Below are positions 50,373-61,724 of a DNA stretch of 64,000 nucleotides, one piece after another. The first letter of the stretch is position 1, and each line of letters starts with the position of its first letter. This stretch comes from Adenophora triphylla var. japonica. Lineage: Eukaryota > Streptophyta > Magnoliopsida > Asterales > Campanulaceae. The DNA is taken from assembly GCA_022495995.1 (NCBI GenBank), contig JAFEMH010002551.1, positions 248,001 through 312,000 of the forward strand. Reading direction: 5' to 3'. A program made the position numbers and the translations under genes. The notes below the pieces were generated by a model that was given only the letters and a program-made list of their open reading frames with translations, made no database searches and had not been told where the DNA came from.

Positions 50373-51418
50373 ACCCATGCACATTTAATTAATACCCCCG
50401 CAATATAATTTTCAAAAAAATGCGATTAATTGAAATGACTCTATTACCCTCACTAATATCATACACCCACAATTGAAGTTTATTTTCTTTTAAGGGAGTT
50501 AACTGAAATTGACTGAAGCTCCGCCGCCCACTCATCTTTCCGGCCACCACAGCAAAAGTAGGCCATCTCTGGCAGCGTAGCTTTCAACAGGGTGACATCT
50601 TGCCATACCAACTGGGTTAACAGCTAACTGTCTAATTCGAAAGTTAAACCCAATCTTGGAAGTAAGAACATTGTAACTATCACCATTACCCAACTTATCA
50701 AATTTAACAACCAAATTAGAAATTTCAACAGATAAAACAACAAACCCAATTGTATCACAGTTGTCACCGGAAGGAAAGAATGCCAGAATCGAATTAGTAC
50801 CGGGACATCGGAGTAGCTGCAGGCCATTACAATTGAGAAATTTATCGGGATTCTGAATCTGTGGGCCGAATTCAGCAGCAATGGAAGAGGCTTTACTGGG
50901 TAAAATAGAGGCGGAGGAAATTTGAATGAATCTAGAGAGAGAGAGAGAGAGAAGGGGGAATGGGGGTGGGAGGTGAAGAGAGAGAGAGGGAGAAGTGTAT
51001 AATTGGGTTAGAGATTGGGAAGATGGGTTGAAAATTACCGGTCCAATTTCTTTCTGGTTTTGTGCAGTGGTGGTGGTGGAAAACGGCAGCTTGCGATTGA
51101 GATGGAGCAGCGGCGCCGGAAATACGGAGGAGACGGGCCAGAGAGATTTCCAATCTTCCGAGAAATCCATAGACTTTTCCACTTCTTCAAGAACGTTAGT
51201 GCAGACTTTTAATAGCTCTAAGGAAGAGTTGCACCTTGAGAAGGCTGTGAATGCTCGAATTGCTAGAGGCAAGGCGGTCTTCTTTATGAAGAGAACCATG
51301 TCAATTGCTAAAGTAAATAAACTTCAATTGCGGGTGTATAACATTAATGAGGGTAATAGAGTCATTTCAGTTAATGACATTTTTTTGAAAATTATATTAT
51401 GGGAGTATTAAGTAAATG
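50373..51418. repeat. inner MULE-type inverted repeat pair around the TAF1C-like fragment
   Basis: The arms 50373-50485 and 51312-51418 are inverted copies with about ten differences; both contain AATATAATTTTCAAAAAAAT and GAAATGACTCTATTACCCTC (or complements). They tightly enclose the gene fragment. Confidence 0.85.
50532..51299 (-). pseudogene. captured gene fragment, TAF1C-like plant protein, N-terminal part
   Basis: An intact frame of 255 codons. From Met 44: MDFSEDWKSLWPVSSVFPAP, then IGPVIFNPSSQSLTQLYTSP, LSLSRFIQISSA, LQLLRCPGTNSILAFFPSGD and IGFVVLSVEISNLVVKFD. The pattern (WKSLWP start, GP-FFNP, SLSRF, FFPSGDN) recalls a plant protein family related to the RNA polymerase I factor TAF1C, but I rely on memory and call it tentatively. 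Only the N-terminal part is here; the frame closes right at the inner inverted repeat. Bounded by MULE repeats on both sides, so it is captured DNA rather than a free gene. Confidence 0.55.
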
Positions 51419-51639
51419 TGCGGGGGCGAATTGCAAATAAGGGCCTGAATGAAGTATGCACCCCGTTCGCGGAAAGGGGTTTGATGTTTTAAATTTAGCG
51501 ATTTAGGGTGTCAAGTAACCAAATGTTGGCAATTAAGAGCTTTTTTGACGGAATCGTTAATTTCTGGGTTAAATCACCACGTGCGGGTCACGTGCCACTT
51601 ATACGAGGATATTTTGGTCAAAATGTGAGGCCTTTTTGG

Positions 51640-52205
51640 TAATTTTGCAGGGAAATCGACTTCCGGAGAGTTGGATTTTGAACTTGAAGAACTAGTTGGA
51701 GAAGCAGAGTTCAATTTGTTATCATTTGGGCTTAACGTCGGAGGAGGCTTTTCGAGAGAAGAACTCAGCGTCGTCGTTTCCTTCCTCCAGAAACCCCGCT
51801 CTTGACCTTCGTCTGAAATTATTGCGAGGCAACGGCGGTAGTGGGTGGAGCTCCGGCGAACCCATCTTTTGATAACCCAAAACAGAGGACGAGCCAGCAA
51901 CATTGCTCAAACTGTTATAATGGTCGGCTATTCTCGGTGAGTCGGCGAGGGTTCCCAGGTAAAGAAACTTGGCGCTGTTGCTGGCGGAATCACGCGGCCG
52001 GTGCGGTGGCGGTTGTGGTTGCGATTGAGGTGGCGAGGGTTTATCAGAGTTGCCAATGTCAAACAAGTGAACACTGTCAGACCTCAGTGGTTTGGGGAGA
52101 ATGTGTTTGTGGTGACGGCGGTGGTAGTAGAGTAGGGAACCGGCGATGAGGACGATTAAGGTTGGGAGGAGGAGAAGCACTGATCCTAATGTGAGTGGGA
52201 CACGA
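51640..52205 (-). pseudogene. captured gene fragment, type I formin N-terminal region
   Basis: Plant type I formins nucleate actin at the plasma membrane. Minus strand: a membrane segment VPLTLGSVLLLLPTLIVLIA, basic YHRRHHKHILPKPLRSDSVH, a proline-rich stretch, FLYLGTLADSPRI, then the signature GSPELHPLPPLPRNN and EGNDDAEFFSRKASS, followed after a frame change by a serine-rich stretch (SASPTSSSSSKSNSP). This matches the region between the membrane helix and the FH1 domain. The actin-binding FH2 domain is absent. The fragment is joined head-to-head with the receptor-kinase piece near 52205. Confidence 0.75.
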
Positions 52206-52567
52206 GAATGGCTACCAAGATGGACTCGGGACATGTATGTGAAGGGTGCATTACAAGAAATGGTCTCGGAGTATGGTATTGAAGAGAGTGAGAGAGATAA
52301 AGCAAAGAGAATATGCATGGTGGCTCTTTGGTGTATTCAGTATGTGCCAGAGACGAGACCAAATATGAGCAGTGTGGTAAAGATGTTGGAGGGTGTAATG
52401 GAATTGCTCCACCTCCTAATCCATTCGAGCATTTGGAATCCAATGGACAGAATGCCTCAGCTTCTGGGTGTGATTATACTGACTCCTTGATGACATTAGA
52501 ACAATTTTATTCTAAACATGTCTGTGGAACGACAAAGGCAGAAGCAGAGATAACTTCAGTTCATTAG
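52206..52567 (+). pseudogene. captured gene fragment, receptor-like kinase C-terminus (LRK10L/PR5K-like)
   Basis: Reads EYGIEESERDKAKRICMVAL, WCIQYVPETRPNMSSVVKML (kinase subdomain XI with the conserved R), then after a frame change near 52398 APPPNPFEHLESNG and a tail to a stop at 52567. The PPPNPFxHL ending is typical of LRK10-like and PR5-like receptor kinases. Catalytic parts of the kinase are absent. Confidence 0.75.
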
Positions 52568-53056
52568 TAAATGCTTGCACTTGTTATATGTTTGTATTCA
52601 AGGCAATAAGATTGTTGAGGCCATTGGCTGAACTTATCTGCTTCTTTTATATAAGGGTATACTTTGCAATGATCAAGTAGAAATGCATTTATTTCACATC
52701 TGTAACTTTACTTATATATTGACATTCATGATTCAATCAACGTATAGAGGAATTCGATTCATTGATTACCATTTGGGTAGGCAACCTTGTCCCTAACAAC
52801 TAGTACCAAAAACTATTTGGCTCCAAAAATTTCCCGCAAAAAAATAAAAATAAATAAATAATAATAAAAAAAATTATTAGGGTCGGCAATATCCCGACCT
52901 AAATAGGGTATTTGAGACGGTGACGGGGGTCCTAAAACTTTTAGAGTCGCATGTTATTTAGGACCATCGTTTCCCGACCTAAATACTATTAGGGACGGAA
53001 AAATGAACATTTAGGACGGGAAATGGCCGACCCTAAAAGTCCTGTTTCTTGTAGTG
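52568..53056. mobile_element. CACTA-type 3' end inside the Pack-MULE
   Basis: CCTGTTTCTTGTAGTG ends at 53056, the complement of the CACTACAAGAAA terminus. Subterminal repeats precede it: CCCGACCTAAATA twice (about 52893 and 52975) and related TTAGGAC and GACCCTAAAAG. The left end is not found. Confidence 0.55.
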
Positions 53057-53217
53057 GGAGAGAGATGGTGATAGTGATAGCGGCAAGCTTGTGAGAAACA
53101 TGGTTGGAATGAGAAGACTGTGGGAGATCATCAATGGAGGAAATGTTGGCCGGAAAAGTAGGCAGAGTTTTGTGGTGCATACTTCAGGCCCTTATTTGCA
53201 ATTTGCTCAAGTAAAAC

Positions 53218-53657
53218 ATAAGCTGCCGCGTTTTAGACAAATTTTTTACAATTTAATAAAATAAAAATAATTTATGATTAATTGCAACTGAAATTGAATC
53301 GAGAATTTGAAACGAAAGTTTATTTGTTTCAAAATTCCTCGCAAAATTAGGCGAGTTTCCTCCCTCCAAACTTTTTGTCCAAAACAGAGGCCAATTTTTT
53401 TTAAATTCAGAATATATAAATCCTATATTAATAAATGCAACTGAAATTGAAACAGAAAATTGAAACAGAAATTCATCTATTTCAAAAACCGTTGCAAATT
53501 CTTCCCTCCAACTTTCCCCTGAAATATGAAGAGACAAAATGATTTTCATTGCAATATGAGTTGCAAAATTAATTGTGCACGTCGATTTTCATTGAACAAT
53601 AACTGATATCAATTTGGTTGCAAAATTCCGTTTCAGTTGCCCTGTTTTCTTGTAGTG
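53218..53657. mobile_element. CACTA-type 3' end region
   Basis: It ends CCTGTTTTCTTGTAGTG at 53657, followed by TTA, the expected 3-bp duplication length. Subterminal units with TGAAACTGAAAT- or GCAACTGAAATTGAA-like sequence repeat (53284, 53437, 53625 inverted). It interrupts a copia gag. The other terminus is not seen. Confidence 0.6.
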
Positions 53658-54138
53658 TTACCGGAGCCCCCACGTTCTTCAGTTGATCGACGAGTTGCTT
53701 AAGATGTTGACAATAGGCCGAGGTGGTAGGAAAATCTTCCATGAGAGTACAAGAAAAATCTTGCTCAAGGGCCACGGCGGCTCTTGAGTTTTTGTTATCT
53801 TGGAAGATGCCTCGGAGACTATTCCACGCCTCAATGGACGTGCAATCTGGTACGAGAATCGTATTCAGCAGATCGGTAGAGTATATCCACCCTAGGACCG
53901 TGGAATCTAGGAGCTCCCACATCTCGATTTCCTCGTCCGTCTGTGGCACTTTTTCTTTGCCTTTAGGCGGAGCGATGATATGATGAATGACCAAATGCGA
54001 TTTGGAGTGTACCTTGAACAATTCCGTCCATGTAGCGTACTGGACATTCTCCAATTCGAGGGTCATTGAAATATGGTTCTTGATGTTGGAAACAGCAAGA
54101 GCCGGGTGATAAGAAAAGCGGGATTGAGAAGTAGTCAT
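53658..54138 (-). pseudogene. copia-type gag (UBN2/retrotran_gag type), truncated
   Basis: From ATG 54138: [80 protein letters not shown] and [20 protein letters not shown], then [16 protein letters not shown]. This is the plant copia gag pattern. The frame is open but is cut by the CACTA end at 53657. Confidence 0.8.
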
Positions 54139-54199
54139 TTTGGAGGAAGATGGAAGGTACAGAGAGTATGGTGCATCAGAAGAAAACTAGGTTGAGGAA

Positions 54200-54455
54200 A
54201 GAACCAAGGACTCAAAATACAATGAAAGAATATCTTTCTTAGTTTCTTTATTCATCACAAGTCAGTATATATACAATGCGAGGTCAAACCAATCACCTAG
54301 CACTAATCTAGAATAATCACTAATTAGTTAGCACTAATCTAGAATCTATAAATTCAAATACCTATACTACTATATGGAAGGGATAAGTATACTAAATATA
54401 AAATACAATCAAATATTATCTAATATACTAACAAACATCATCTAATATTCTAACA
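54200..54455 (-). repeat. LTR of the truncated copia element
   Basis: The right edge CTAACA (54450-54455) is the complement of a TGTTAG start. The body has repeated CACTAATCTAGAAT (54300, 54331) and TATATATAC near 54265 as a TATA-like signal. The edge towards gag is only approximate. Confidence 0.55.
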
Positions 54456-55004
54456 GTACTAAGTTTATTTTTTTATTTAGAAATACAATATTTATTTTGA
54501 GATAAACTAAAATGGAAAGTACAAAATTTATTACGGGACGGAGGGAGTAGTCAAATGTTGTTCACTTTTGGGAAGTAAGGGAGAAGGCTGTGTTCCAAGT
54601 ATGGGTCGTGCAGACAACGAAAATGAAGGAATTAACCAGGTCAATTTTGTTAAAATCGCCAATTTCATTTCCATAACATTAGGAACATTTCTCGTAGTCC
54701 TGTGACAGCAGTAAATACAAGTAACAAAACATATGCAGCTCTTTGTGGGAAATACTGTTTCAGGATTATTTTTTTTTCTCGTTTTTGACAAGTCAAACTT
54801 TTTACGTATTTGTATTTTCACGAAATTACAGCAAAATTTAAAACAAGTGAAATCTAGGATGAATTGATCACGTATTCTCCTGAAATTGCAGGTAATGTAT
54901 TTTATACATAACTTGATATTTATGTCACAAAATCAACAAAGTTAAATCTAAACAAGTTATTTTGAGCACAACATCAAAATTCACAAACCTATAGTTAAAT
55001 AGAA
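54456..55004. other. intergenic with a truncated Stowaway end
   Basis: TTACGGGACGGAGGGAGTAG (54531-54550) is a right Stowaway end; its left partner is missing or degraded. The rest shows no gene. Confidence 0.5.
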
Positions 55005-55799
55005 TCAATATGGCAGAATTCCGCTACTCTGTCGACCAAGATTTGATCTCGAAAATGGCCTCCATAACTTTGTCTGAACACGATCAAAATGTTTACTTGA
55101 AGACGAAGAAGAAGAAATAGAAGAAGAAACATTACCACAATTTCTTTCAATATCTATGATAATACTAGTTTGGTTCATTGACAAGGATCTCTTCAACCCC
55201 GTCACTAGAGGCCTTGGCCTCCTATCCCTAGGCAAAACCAACGACACGCAATGGCGAAGAAGCGCACACGATTGCATGTTCATCCGATCATGATCATCAA
55301 CAACCGTACGATCATGATCAACAACACACGAAGGAGGAGGGATTGCCACGGGCTCGCTTTTAATTGATATTGCAACTATAGGTGATCTACAAACGGGGCA
55401 ACTAGCATGCCCTATGAACCATTGATCAATACACGGCACGTGAAATGCATGCTTACAACTAGGTAAAACGCGAACCATTTCACCATCTTCAAATTCCCCT
55501 AAACAAACCGCGCATTCGCTCTGATCATCTAAGCAAATTTTGGCCGAGTACGCAATAATTGGGATGGTTTCAAGAACTTTTTCTTCAACTCCAGATAAAA
55601 ATCTACGCTCGGGGACCCACCGTGGTTCCGCCATGGTTTCTTGTTGTTGTCGTCTCCGGCGACAATATCTAGTGACAATGAGATGGTAGGTGACAATGAT
55701 CATTGAAGAGGAAACTATGCCTACCATGGAAATAAGTAGAGGAGTGAAGAAAGAGTTGCCAGAAGTTGTAGAGATTGGTGGTGCTTCTACATTGTCCAT
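55005..55799 (-). CDS. ATL-type RING-H2 E3 ubiquitin ligase
   Basis: Single exon, 264 residues, start at 55799. Membrane-anchored ATL ligases pass ubiquitin from an E2 to target proteins. One hydrophobic segment at about 17-42 (FFTPLLISMVGIVSSSMIIV) is followed by a basic RRRR. A degenerate GLD-like stretch ETIPIIAYSA lies at 77-86. The RING-H2 domain at 96-137 has ligands C96, C99, C115, H117, H120, C123, C134 and C137, in CAVCLGEFEDGEMVRVLP, CKHAFHVPC and ASCPVC, with the ATL-typical P before the sixth ligand and W127. A C-terminal tail holds a serine run. The frame is intact and the length is usual. It is the only intact single-exon gene in the right half. Confidence 0.93.
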   Translation of the reverse strand: MDNVEAPPISTTSGNSFFTPLLISMVGIVSSSMIIVTYHLIVTRYCRRRRQQQETMAEPRWVPERRFLSGVEEKVLETIPIIAYSAKICLDDQSECAVCLGEFEDGEMVRVLPSCKHAFHVPCIDQWFIGHASCPVCRSPIVAISIKSEPVAIPPPSCVVDHDRTVVDDHDRMNMQSCALLRHCVSLVLPRDRRPRPLVTGLKRSLSMNQTSIIIDIERNCGNVSSSISSSSSSSKHFDRVQTKLWRPFSRSNLGRQSSGILPY

Positions 55800-55883
55800 T
55801 GCTCATAAAAATATGAAAAATTAATGTATTTCTTGTTTGGCTTAAAGGGTTTGAATAACTTGATTAATTAGTTATAAGAAACT

Positions 55884-55891
55884 GTATTTAT
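55884..55891 (-). promoter_or_regulatory. TATA-like box of the ATL gene
   Basis: Minus-strand CATAAATA lies about 90 bases before the ATG, which would give a 5' UTR of about 60 bases. Assigned by position. Confidence 0.45.
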
Positions 55892-56152
55892 GGGTTAGAT
55901 TTATTTAAGGTTAGTCCAACAAAAAAGGGATTGTGTGGGACAAGTGTCCAAATTATGTATATTAAGTGGAAGAAGGTTACAAGTGTGTGGTATATTGTTG
56001 GAACAAGTGGAAGTTGTTGGTAGGGTTGATGTCATATGGCCATGTCAATGCCACCCTTTCTTGGTTTTAGGGGACAAGTCTTAAGAATTAGGTGAAATGT
56101 CATCTACCCTAGAAATTCATTACTTAGATAATTGAGATTTTATTGCAATAAT

Positions 56153-56319
56153 GTACTCCTTCCTTCAGTCTCTGAAAGATTTGATTTGTCTCAAAAAGTA
56201 TGTCCCATTTTTAAATTTAAGCATGAATGTTAGTGCAAATTTACTAAGGTACAAGAAGGTGAAACTCTTCCTTAATAATTGTAAAATATACAACAGGACA
56301 AAAAGACGGAGGGAGTACA
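56153..56319. mobile_element. Stowaway-type MITE
   Basis: The ends ACTCCTTCCTTCAGTCTCTG / AGACGGAGGGAGTA lie between TA; 167 bp. It shares TTTGCACTAA-type inner sequence with the MITE at 62062. Confidence 0.75.
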
Positions 56320-57237
56320 TTATTGTTGGGGGCAATAACACTCAATACGTGACAAGGATGATTTTGAAACGAAAAAAATATAGATTAATCAATCTTGTTC
56401 ATAATTTAGATTGATTGTGTCCATTTAAGTTTGGGCTTGATCCATACTTGTAAAGGTTATTGGGTTGGTTTACACTAATTAAATACTTGGACTTTTAATA
56501 TTAGGATTTAATCTTTAAGATTTATCACCTATTTAACTATTGGGCTTAATTTACATAGTCAATTGTTTAAGCAAACGCTTAACACAAAAATCCTTAAAAA
56601 CAATTGGCAAATCACATTTAGCAGTTATTTTGTTATTCAATGTTGAATAATGGTTTATTTAGAAGTTCATTTCTCACTTGTTAACAACTGATAACTATGT
56701 AATTTTATCTTAAGAGTATAAAAGTGCATGAATTAAACAATAAAAATGTTTAAGTACTTTTTTTTTTATTTAGAAGCGTATCAATTGAAATTTAAAGTGG
56801 TTTATTTTTTTATTTTTTTGTAATAGAGATATAGCAGTGCATTACTTGATTAATAAAGTACTTTTGCATAGTGGTAGAGCAACGAGTAATGAGAAGCGGT
56901 CTTGGGTCAATCCCATGCAATGGCATTTTTTTCGAAGTAAAAGTATTAGTTGGTTGTCAAACGTAGGTGTGTTAGAGGGGGGCGTTATCAGCTGGCGGGG
57001 GTCGACGATGGTCGGAGGGCGAGAGGCGGTGGTGGTGGTGGCTGGTGGTTGAGGGAAGGAGAGAGGAGGGAAGGGTTGAGCATAGTTTTTTCATTTAGAA
57101 ATATGTGTAGAGTTTTTGATAATATGCATTTATAGACAGAGACTTTTTTGTAGAATCAAACATTGACTGTTTTTTTTTTTTTTGATTCCATTAGGCTATT
57201 CCCATCGGTGGTGACTCTCCTTGTTGGGAGTCACACA

Positions 57238-57284
<47 letters not shown>

Positions 57285-57775
57285 AAAATTCATAGAAAGT
57301 CATGGAATATGCACAACCTGGTTGGCCGGCCAGCCAACCCTTGGGCGGTTGGGTCACCATTTGATTTGATTTTTTTTGTTTCACCAAATTGTTTTGATTT
57401 TGTGTTTATATAAATATATTTTTAAAACTAGTATATTTTATATAATTATATAAAATAAAAAAATAAAAAAAAATCAAAATTCATAATTTTTTATGAATAA
57501 TTATTTTTAATAATTGTACGGGTAATTTTAGAAATATTATTACTAATACATTATTAAAAAAAAAAAATGATAAGTATTTTAGATAAGTTGGAGTAAAGAG
57601 AAATAAATATTTTATTAAAAGTTTGGGTTGGGTTTGGTCGGGTCACTGATGGGAGTGTATATTTATAAGATTGAGAGTTGTATATAAAAAAGTGAAATAA
57701 ATTAATATTTTATTTGAAATTGAATTGGGTTGAGATCACTGATAATGAAAAGGATAGTCTTAGAATGAGGGACAT
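56320..57775. other. intergenic, AT-rich
   Basis: No gene. It contains an (AC)n plus A run (57231-57282) and a GGTGGTGG-rich block (56970-57060). The rest is AT-rich without recognised structure. Confidence 0.4.
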
Positions 57776-59350
57776 TAAAAAAACCTCTATAATTAATTCT
57801 GGGCCACTTTCTTTAGAGCCTTCCAGGCTAAGCATAATCCCATAAAAGACGGGAGAATATCAAAATTTCAAAAAAATCCCTCGACATTTCAAGGTCATGT
57901 TTACTCTTTTGACTGCTTACTGATACACGCACGCTCTCATTTTTTATTTTATTTTTGCCAAATACTAGCATGCTCTTATAGTTTGAGTATAAGATTAGTT
58001 TGTCTCTTATGCTTAAAGTATTTTATATTTCCTTTTCACATTTTTTTGAAAATGCCTGGAAAAAAAACTCTTATAATTTTTTTTAACATTTACTTTTATA
58101 ATCTAACTATTAGACCCAATTTATAAAGACTCATTTTTTTAACTTTTTATATATTTTTGCAAAAAAAAATCCATGAAAAACTCTCGTAATTAAATTTATC
58201 TACAAGACTCATTTTAATTCTGATAATTCAATTATAAGACCCATCATTTAACCAAAAATATCATAACTTTTCATAAAATCAACAATCTCTACAATCTAAT
58301 ATGCTACTTCTCCTCGATCCATTCATACACATTGTTCTTATCATGTTTGTGCGTCTAACTAAATCAATATCACCCCTTAACTAGATTGCAAATGACAATT
58401 ATTTGAAGTGAGGTTGAGGAGAGGTCCGACGTCATTGCTGGGGATATGGAGCTCCACCAGAGAAGTGGCTTTCTATTGGAGTAGAAGAATGGCGGGGCAT
58501 TCAAGGGAGTGAGAGTGGGAGGGGAGTAGATTGTGAGAGTGGGGGAGAGGTTCTTAGATTTAAATGGATGGTGGGGAATAAGGTTCGAAAGATAAAATTG
58601 TTGTGAGGCATTGGATCAAATTTCATTATATTTCGTGTGATATCAAGATAAGGGGTAGTTTTAGTATTTTAAAATTTTGTTAATTGGGCGAGGTTTTTTT
58701 TTTTTTTTTTATAGAATACTTCCTCCGTCCCATCCGAAAATGCACAAATTTTCATTTTGGGTGTCCCATTTAAAAAGATACACTCCTAAAATGAAAACTT
58801 TTTAATAATTTTTTATTTGTGGGACCCACTTGTTATAGTTACAATAACTATCCACTAACTATTCCCTACCCCACTTTATCTTTCATACATCACTTTTTAT
58901 ACTTATAACATTTATTTCACAATACAATTTCCTTAATTCTCGTGTGTAACGCCAAATTTTTGCCCTTTCGGACGGGACGAAGGTAGTATGATTTAGGATA
59001 AAATTTGTTTATGAAGTGACAACAAGTAACAACTGCGTGTCCTTATTGAGACTATTTGAGGAGCCATAGAGGAATAAACTCTTTTATTATTTTCTACCCT
59101 ATGGCTTAATAGGTGTAGACACTAAGTTTGTTTTCAGCATTAGACTGTGAACCCTTCAAAGTTTGTTTTTTCATGCACATATATAAACACTTACATAAAC
59201 ATAATTTGCATGTTCTAACTGATTTTTTTGTTCAAACCTTAGAAGTAATCTATTTTACATGATTAATTTATTTATAAAGAGAATTCAATATTGCTTTTTT
59301 CTCATCTTTTGTCCAAGCCAAATTGAATTATTGTAAATGATATAGTTGTT
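57776..59350. repeat. diverged direct repeat, copy 1
   Basis: Matches 62640-63790 over most of its length in the same order, for example AAACCTCTATAATTAATTCT, CTAGCATGCTCTTATAGTTT and CTACTTCTCCTCGATCCATT. Copy 1 has extra sequence at 58476-58610 and a MITE (58715-58988). Neither copy has coding signals. Probably two copies of a larger repeat family. Confidence 0.8.
58712..58990. mobile_element. Stowaway-type MITE with a visible empty site
   Basis: The ends CTTCCTCCGTCCCATCCGAA / TTCGGACGGGACGAAGGTAG lie between TA. The homologous position in the second repeat copy (about 63420) reads ATAGAATATGATTTAGG with no insert. Confidence 0.88.
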
Positions 59351-59854
59351 TTGATTTTCTTATTTGAAATATTGGAGAAAACTAAATGTATACTAATCTT
59401 TTGAGGATAATAATCCCGAGATTGGTGAATTGAAAAAATTCAACTAAAAACATTTATGTTATAATAGACCCCAAATTTCACAACCAACAACTGGCATCGG
59501 ATAAAAAACGACTAAAATTAATTTCTAACCAGTCTCATCCACTGCTTATATTGTTTCTTAATTTTTCATTTTTATTTCAATGGCTATAATCAATTCTCAA
59601 ACTTTATCGTACAATCCGCGTTAAACGTTTACTCTCCTCTCCCTAAAATGCAGTGGTTTTCCCATTCTCCCAAATCCATATCTAACCCTCTCTTCATTCA
59701 CAATCCCGACCACTCTCCTCCTTTTCAGCTCATTCTCTAGTCAAGTTATAACACAATCATTAGCATCATCTCTTCCAACAATTTAATAAACTTTGTATTT
59801 AAAGTGGTAGATGTGCTATTTTTGAAAAGTTTAAGCTTGCCACTCCAGCCTCTA
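59351..59854. other. intergenic, AT-rich
   Basis: Nothing recognised. Confidence 0.4.
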
Positions 59855-60264
59855 GAATTGTAAACAAGCCAAGTCGAGTTTAGTTTTACAGTTTGTAACT
59901 CGAGTTCATTTACAAATTATCGAGCTCGAGCTCAATTTGATCGTTCGAACTCGAATTTAATTGAGTTTCGAGCTACTCACGAGCTGTTTATGAGTAATTC
60001 GATTCGATATCGAACTCGAGTTTCAATGAACCGAACTCAAGATTAGATTTTTTTCTTGAAAAATTCAACTTCAACCGAGCTCAAGTTGGGGTTATATCGA
60101 GCTCGATTATTATCTGTAAGCTTTGATAAATATTGAAGAAGATATCTTGAGTTTTATTGATATTGTAAAGGTCCTATTTATACATAACAAGAGGAGGTAA
60201 ATAAGAAAAGACATGAAGTCAAAGAAGCAATCATGGGCAGATCTTCCACCGGACTGCCCGGCTA

Positions 60265-60460
60265 CACGTGAGGGGGCGTGTAAGAGAACATTATTCCACA
60301 TCGGTTATAAACAAGACTTGTCTCTAACATATAAGGATCCTGGGCTACTCCCCTTAACACCAATTGGTTTTAAGGTGAGTAGCCCAGGATTCTTATATGT
60401 TAGAGACAAGTCTTGTTTATTCCTGATGTGGAATAATGTTCTCTTACACGGACCTTTTAA
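60265..60460. repeat. near-perfect inverted repeat made from LTR-start sequence
   Basis: The arms 60270-60346 and 60379-60455 are inverted copies: GTAAGAGAACATTATTCCAC and GTGGAATAATGTTCTCTTAC at the outer ends. Just left is GTGAGGGGGCGTG, like a polypurine tract before an LTR. The arm resembles the start of plant copia LTRs (ATTCCACATCGGTT). Confidence 0.8.
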
Positions 60461-60499
60461 GTTTGATACTCTCGCGCCTCACTGTTGTAGACTCCACTA

Positions 60500-61300
60500 A
60501 TTTCAATGCAGTTTGCAGATCATGGCAGTCAATAATTCCCACAGTTAGAAACTTCTTTTCAGCAGCAACTGATATTCCATTCTCCGAGTCATCATATCAT
60601 GTCTACTGAGTTTATATGGCAGCTTATGCGAATTTTATCACCCAGTTTACAATGCCACCTATCATTGAAACATTCCAAAATTATCTGGTACACGTATTCG
60701 TTCTTCTAATTTCGGATGATTACTTGTGGATAACGGTTCACATCTATTTTTCTTCAATCCTTTCACAAAGGATAAAATAGACCTTCCATATATAAATTTA
60801 TACTTCGTATCAAAATTTCACTTCTCGGCTTCGCCCACCTCACCAAATTGTAATGTTATTGGTTTGGCACCTTGGAACTGGGCCCAGGGGTGTTCATAAT
60901 TAAACATGGAGAATCAAAGTGGAAACTGATAGAGTTTGCCAATGATGGTATGAGATATTTGAGCACTTGTCGTTGTTTCTCCGACTTTCCTTAATGGGAA
61001 ATACTACTTTCTGAGAAACACGTGCAATATTACATCGCAATGACGAGAAATTTTGTGTCTCATCGACTACGTCTCAACGACGATTTTATATCTTGACTAG
61101 AAATTGGGTTTGATTTTCAAAGGGAAATTGAGTAAAGAGGAGAAATAATACTCAACGTTACATTGAGATAAGAAAAAAAAGTTTAAGAAGGAGATGACAC
61201 AATAGCATCGCCAATTTTGAAGTTGCCAAAGAGATGACCAATTTGAGAATGAGAGTTAATTTTGAGATAAAAAATAGTTTTTTTTTTTTGAACCAAAAAT
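60500..61300. other. interior of the LTR element remnant
   Basis: AT-rich, no conserved pol block recognised on either strand. Confidence 0.4.
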
Positions 61301-61724
61301 AACGAAGAGAAATTTACCTACCAATCAAGAGTTGTGGAGCATTGAGATATGAGAGAAACAAGAGAGGGTGAGATTTTTGGTTTTGGAAGATAGATTGTCA
61401 AAAATGATAGAAGAGTTTGGGTTGGTGGGGTTAGGGAGGGTTGAAGCGTGGGCAACCATTGAAGAAGATGACTGAAAAAAAGATTGATTGAGCGGAAGAG
61501 GTGGGGAGAATTTGGATCGAAAAGCTTTGATACCATGTAAGCTTTGATAAATATTGAAGAAGATATCTTGATTTTTATTGATATTGTAAAGACCCTATTT
61601 ATACATAACAAGAGAAAGTAAATAAGGTAATAATAAAACCTAATATGACTAGGATTCTAATAAAGTAAATATAATTCTAATTGGAGAATACATCTAACTA
61701 AGGTAACTTTCTTAAGTTGACTTA

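Larger units (their letters stand above)
50177..53217. mobile_element. Pack-MULE with 9-bp duplication carrying three host gene fragments
   Basis: AAGTAAAAC flanks both ends (50177-50185 and 53209-53217). The termini are GGGCAAATTGCAAATGAGAA (50186) and, inverted, GAGCAAATTGCAAATAAGGG (53208). No transposase. The interior holds a TAF1C-like N-terminal fragment (minus), a formin N-terminal fragment (minus) and a receptor-kinase C-terminal fragment (plus). Two further inverted pairs exist inside: 50373-50485 with 51312-51418, and 51430-51462 with 53176-53208. This suggests that two MULEs were joined or nested. Confidence 0.88.

Noticed and set aside
54531..54821. 96-codon minus-strand frame.
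   Set aside because: Starts in a Stowaway end, with low-complexity content and no family resemblance.
56837..57135. Glycine- and arginine-rich open frames.
   Set aside because: Come from a GGTGGTGG-rich stretch; overlapping frames with no start context or motifs.
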